Part shown: positions 60,791 to 64,000 of the stretch, piece after piece
Layout: each line of letters opens with the position of its first letter
Numbering within the stretch: the first letter of the stretch is position 1
Assembly: GCA_003254905.1 (NCBI GenBank)
Contig: QANU01109201.1
Coordinates: 61,561-125,560 of the forward strand
Direction: 5' to 3'
Length of the DNA: 64,000 nt
DNA from: Nissolia schottii
Taxonomy: Eukaryota; Streptophyta; Magnoliopsida; Fabales; Fabaceae
Notes under the pieces: generated by a model
The model's input: only the letters and a program-made list of their open reading frames with translations
Database searches by the model: none
Told to the model about the DNA's origin: nothing
Position numbers and translations under genes: made by a program

Positions 60791-61952
60791 TTTTGCATAA
60801 AGATTTAGGACTAACCCTTGCATTTTTTTTTTATCATGTTTTAGCCTTGTTTTGGATATAATGTGATTTTGTGACTCTTAGGCATTTTCATGCACTTTTA
60901 GGATAGTTTTAGGTAGTTTGTTCACTGAGTTTCAAGTCCAAAAATTATCAAAGAGCAAGGTGCATAGTAGAGGAATGCTTGAGTGGCTAGGGACGCCACT
61001 CGAGTGAAGTCAACTCAGAAGTAGTACTCTTCAACACCCAAGGATCGCTCGAGAGGTGCTACGCGACGCTCGAGTGGTGTCAGGTCAGAAGCTCACAGAA
61101 TGGCACGTCCAAATTTCAAGTGGCCTTCATTGTGGTCTTGCGTTGTGATGCTAATCTTCCCCCACGGACCACGTCTTGTTAGCCTCCTCCTCTACGACGT
61201 TTTGGTCATCATCTTCGTTGTCAATTTGGTCGTCCATTTCTGCGTTAGGGATTCCGCCCTCGTCTTCACTCTTTCTGTGTTTGGTCGGTGTGCTTTGCAT
61301 AGAGTTGGTGTTGTTATGCTCCGCTAATTCTTCTTGTTGGTCTCGATCCACGAGTTTCTCTAACCACTTCACTTGGCCCAAATCCTGGTGGCCCCTCAGA
61401 CAAGTATTGGGCCTCACTTGAATGCAACTTGGGCTACTTTACTAGATCCATGCGCACACTAGTTGCACAAGAGGTCTTTTTTCCTACCTTTTTTTATTTT
61501 TTCCAAAGTCATCAATTAGTTCCACCGTGTTCGTAGCATCCTCGTGTGTTAAGAGTACAAGTGCTATACAAGTCGCCATCATTAGCCCCATCAATACTTT
61601 CGTTCCCTATCTCCTTGTGTCCCATCTCAGCTGCCCTACTTGCATCTGTTTCCAACGCTGGCATCACCCTAACCTCCCTATTGGTAACCGTCATTTTTCC
61701 TTCTTTTGGTTTTGAACCAACGGTACCCCAGTCGTGGTTAACCTCTGGTTCTTCCTCTGTTTTGGCCACCATGGTGTTAATCGATTGTTGTTGATGTTCT
61801 ATGCGTGTTGCTTCCGTCTCTTGGTGTTTGTCTCAGTTGGTGCTACCTCTGTTTTCTATGAAGTTAAACATTTCAAAACCCATCCATTTACTAGTTGCAT
61901 ATCAGTTGTGTCGATGAGTATTCTTGCTATGTTGAATCCTTCTCCTGCTTCT
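60791..61952. other. Intergenic sequence with CTCGAG-type repeats and unassigned frames
   Basis: At 60980-61085, variants of CACTCGAGTG and GCTCGAGAGG recur among CAGAAG blocks, recalling the motif clusters of the LTRs. Minus-strand frames at 61151-61417 and 61512-61772 are acidic and low in complexity; I do not recognise them. Copia copy 2 begins at 61953. Confidence 0.4.
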
Positions 61953-62625
61953 TGTTGGGTTGGGCTACCTTCCTATGTGGAGAAAGGCCAATATTTGCAA
62001 ACTCACTACTCTCACTTAATAGTGGAGAGGAGTCAGCTGTTAGGGTTAAGAGAGGGGGCTGAGAAAACAAGAGGAGGCATAGAAAGAAGGAGAAGAGAAG
62101 AGAAAAACGTTTTTCCCGTTTTTTGTCAGCACAACAATTTTTGATCGGCTGCCACCGCTTCGTTCACCGTTGGATCGGGCTGAAATTTTTATAGCAGATT
62201 CAGAACTCGTGATACTTCAATCTGGACGGTCGGATCGTCGAGAAGTTGCCTGAGCAGTGAGAAATTGGCCACGCACAGTAACAACGAGGTTGGGGTTTTC
62301 TGGTTTCTCTTATTCTCTATTTCATCATTCTTGCTTTGTTCTTTTGGCTGATTATTGAGCACGATTTGTGCTGTGATTGAGACTCTCTTGTACCCTTATT
62401 TTGATCATAGTGGAGCTTGATTGACTGGCTTATGCCCGTGGTTTTTACTTCTCACATTGAGAAGGTTTTCCACGTTAAAAATTCCTGTCTCTTCCTGTTT
62501 GTGTGTTATTGTTATTGCCATTATTTGTTATTGCTCCTCATAGATTCTTGCAAGTTGGGGAAATTATTATTCGCTGCATATAGCTCTAGTTGAGTTGTTG
62601 ATTTATTATGTAGAATTTCCCATCA
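61953..62625 (+). repeat. 5' LTR of copia copy 2
   Basis: 673 bp, TGTTGGGTTGGG to CCCATCA, closely matching the reverse complement of 59275-59946. Confidence 0.92.
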
Positions 62626-64000
62626 GAGTGGTATCAGAGCTCCTTGGTTGGGGTTATTTGACTTGCTTGAATGATGGAGGCAAATACAAATAAGATGGTC
62701 TGTTTGAATGGCACTAACTATCACTTGTGGAAGGGAAAAATGAAGGATTTATTATTTGTGAAGAAATTGCATCTTCCTGTGTTTGCTACTAAGAAGCCGA
62801 AAGACAAGACTGATGAGGAATGGAAGTTTGAGCATCAGCAGGTTTGTGGTTTTATTCGTCAGTATGTTGAAGACAATGTTTATAATCACATTGCTAATAA
62901 GGAAAATGCAAGTCCTTGTGGAAGAAGATTGAGACTTTGTATGCTTCTAGTTCAGGGAATAATAAATTATATTTGTTGAATTCCTTGATGAATTTGAGGT
63001 ACAAGGAAGGGACTTCTATTTCAGATCACTTGAATGATTTTTAGGGGCTCCGAGATCAATTGTCAGGAATGAGCATCAAGTTTGATGATGAAGTGTTAGG
63101 ACTATGGCTACTTAATACTCTACCAGATTCTTGGAAAACTTTTCGGGTTTCAATTACAAATGAAGTCTTTGCATGATAATCACACTTTTGACTTGGTGAA
63201 ATTGCCAAAAGGCAAGAAGGCTTCGGAAAACAGGTGGATCTACAGGGTAAAGCAAGAAAGCAAGAAAGCAATTCTACATCTCCAAGGTATAAAGCCAGAT
63301 TGGTAGTGAAAGGTTTAAGACAGAGAAAAGGTGTTGATTTTAATGAGATTTTTTCTCCTGTGGTGAAGATGTTATCCATTAGAACTATGTTGAGTTTGGC
63401 TGCTACTCTTGCTTTAAAGGTAGAGCAAATGGATGTCAAAATTGCTTTTCTTCACGGTGATTTGGAGGAAGACTATGTGTGTAGGCTGAGAAAAAACCTA
63501 TATGGTTTGAAGCAAGCTCCGCGACAGTGGTGCAAGAAGTTTGAATCTGTTATGTGTGAGTAAGGTTACAAGAAGACTACTTCTGATCATTGTGTCTTTG
63601 TTAAAAAGTTTGCTAATAGTGATTTCATTATCCTGTTATTGTATGTTGATGACATGCTTATTGTTGGAAAGATATTTCCATGATTAACAGGTTGAAGAAG
63701 CAATTGGGCGAGTCATTTGCCATGAAAGACATGGGAGCTGCTAAGCAAATTCTTGGTATAAGAATCATGCGTGATAGGCAAGAAAAGAAGCTTTGGATGT
63801 CACAGGAACACTATGTTGAAAGAGTGCTACAGAGGTTCCAGATGGAAAATGCTAAGGCAATAAGCACTCCTCTTGCTACTCATTTTAAATTAAGTGCTAA
63901 ACAGAGTCCTTCCAATGAAACTGAAAAATCAGATATGCAACGGGTTCTTTAGGCATCTGCTGTGGGTAGTTTGATGTATGCAATGGTGTGTACAAGACCA
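61953..64000 (+). mobile_element. Tnt1-like Ty1/copia element, copy 2 (runs off window)
   Basis: It begins with an LTR (61953-62625, 673 bp), a TGGTATCAGAGC primer site (62629-62640) and gag from 62672. It then passes directly into reverse transcriptase near 63160, so protease and integrase are absent through a large internal deletion. Reverse transcriptase text continues to the window edge. It is the same family as copy 1 in the opposite orientation. It is broken in several places in addition to the deletion. Confidence 0.9.

Noticed and set aside
61151-61772. LINE ORF1 on the minus strand
   Set aside because: The frames are acidic and low in complexity with no zinc knuckle or RNA-binding motif visible; left unassigned.

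Overview
This window is nuclear DNA of a flowering plant, most likely a eudicot. It has an intron-rich plant-type nucleoporin gene (NUP1/NUP136), a broken exon of a plant calmodulin-binding transcription activator (CAMTA), plant clades of LTR retroelements (Athila, chromovirus, Tnt1-like copia) and DNA transposons carrying plant mobile domain (PMD) and Ulp1-protease genes. I cannot name the species. The only host gene that looks functional is NUP1 on the minus strand (14996-23534); nearly everything else is repeats, often nested. Single N bases (23403, 35672, 52486, 52496, 55124) and a 286-base N run (43442-43727) fall at repeat edges or low-complexity runs and look like draft-assembly joins.

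Layout. 1-3953: a ~4 kb LTR of a long-LTR Ty3/gypsy family, cut by the window start. 4664-6259: a second, partial copy of the NUP1 last exon and 3' flank, joined directly to the integrase region of a minus-strand chromovirus fossil (6260 to about 14128). Two solo LTRs of different families sit inside that fossil, each with a 5 bp target duplication (6972-8382 and 9239-12938). 14498-23534: NUP1, with a small inverted-repeat transposon and a LINE tail in its introns. 23711-27566: a PMD-carrying transposon with long inverted ends, about 180 bp upstream of the NUP1 start codon, itself hit by a short-LTR copia element. 28252-34568: a transposon with a decayed Ulp1-like protease gene, dense in a TGTGCAAACATTA motif. 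34753-35301: the CAMTA exon. 35673-53756: two nearly identical Athila-type gypsy elements in tandem on the minus strand, with LTR sequence between them. 53757-54063: right end of a second Ulp1-type transposon. 55125-59946 and 61953 to the end: two copies of one Tnt1-like copia family, head to head.

The most unusual signals are in LTR promoters. One LTR family carries eight tandem hairpins whose arms change from unit to unit but stay complementary, while the loop (ACGTCTGGG) stays nearly fixed. Two other LTR families, otherwise diverged, share a cluster of 8-10 copies of a near-palindrome, CGCTGAGCG, just upstream of a TATA box. The NUP1 fragment fused to a retroelement, and the Ulp1 transposon whose catalytic cysteine codon reads tyrosine, are also worth a second look.
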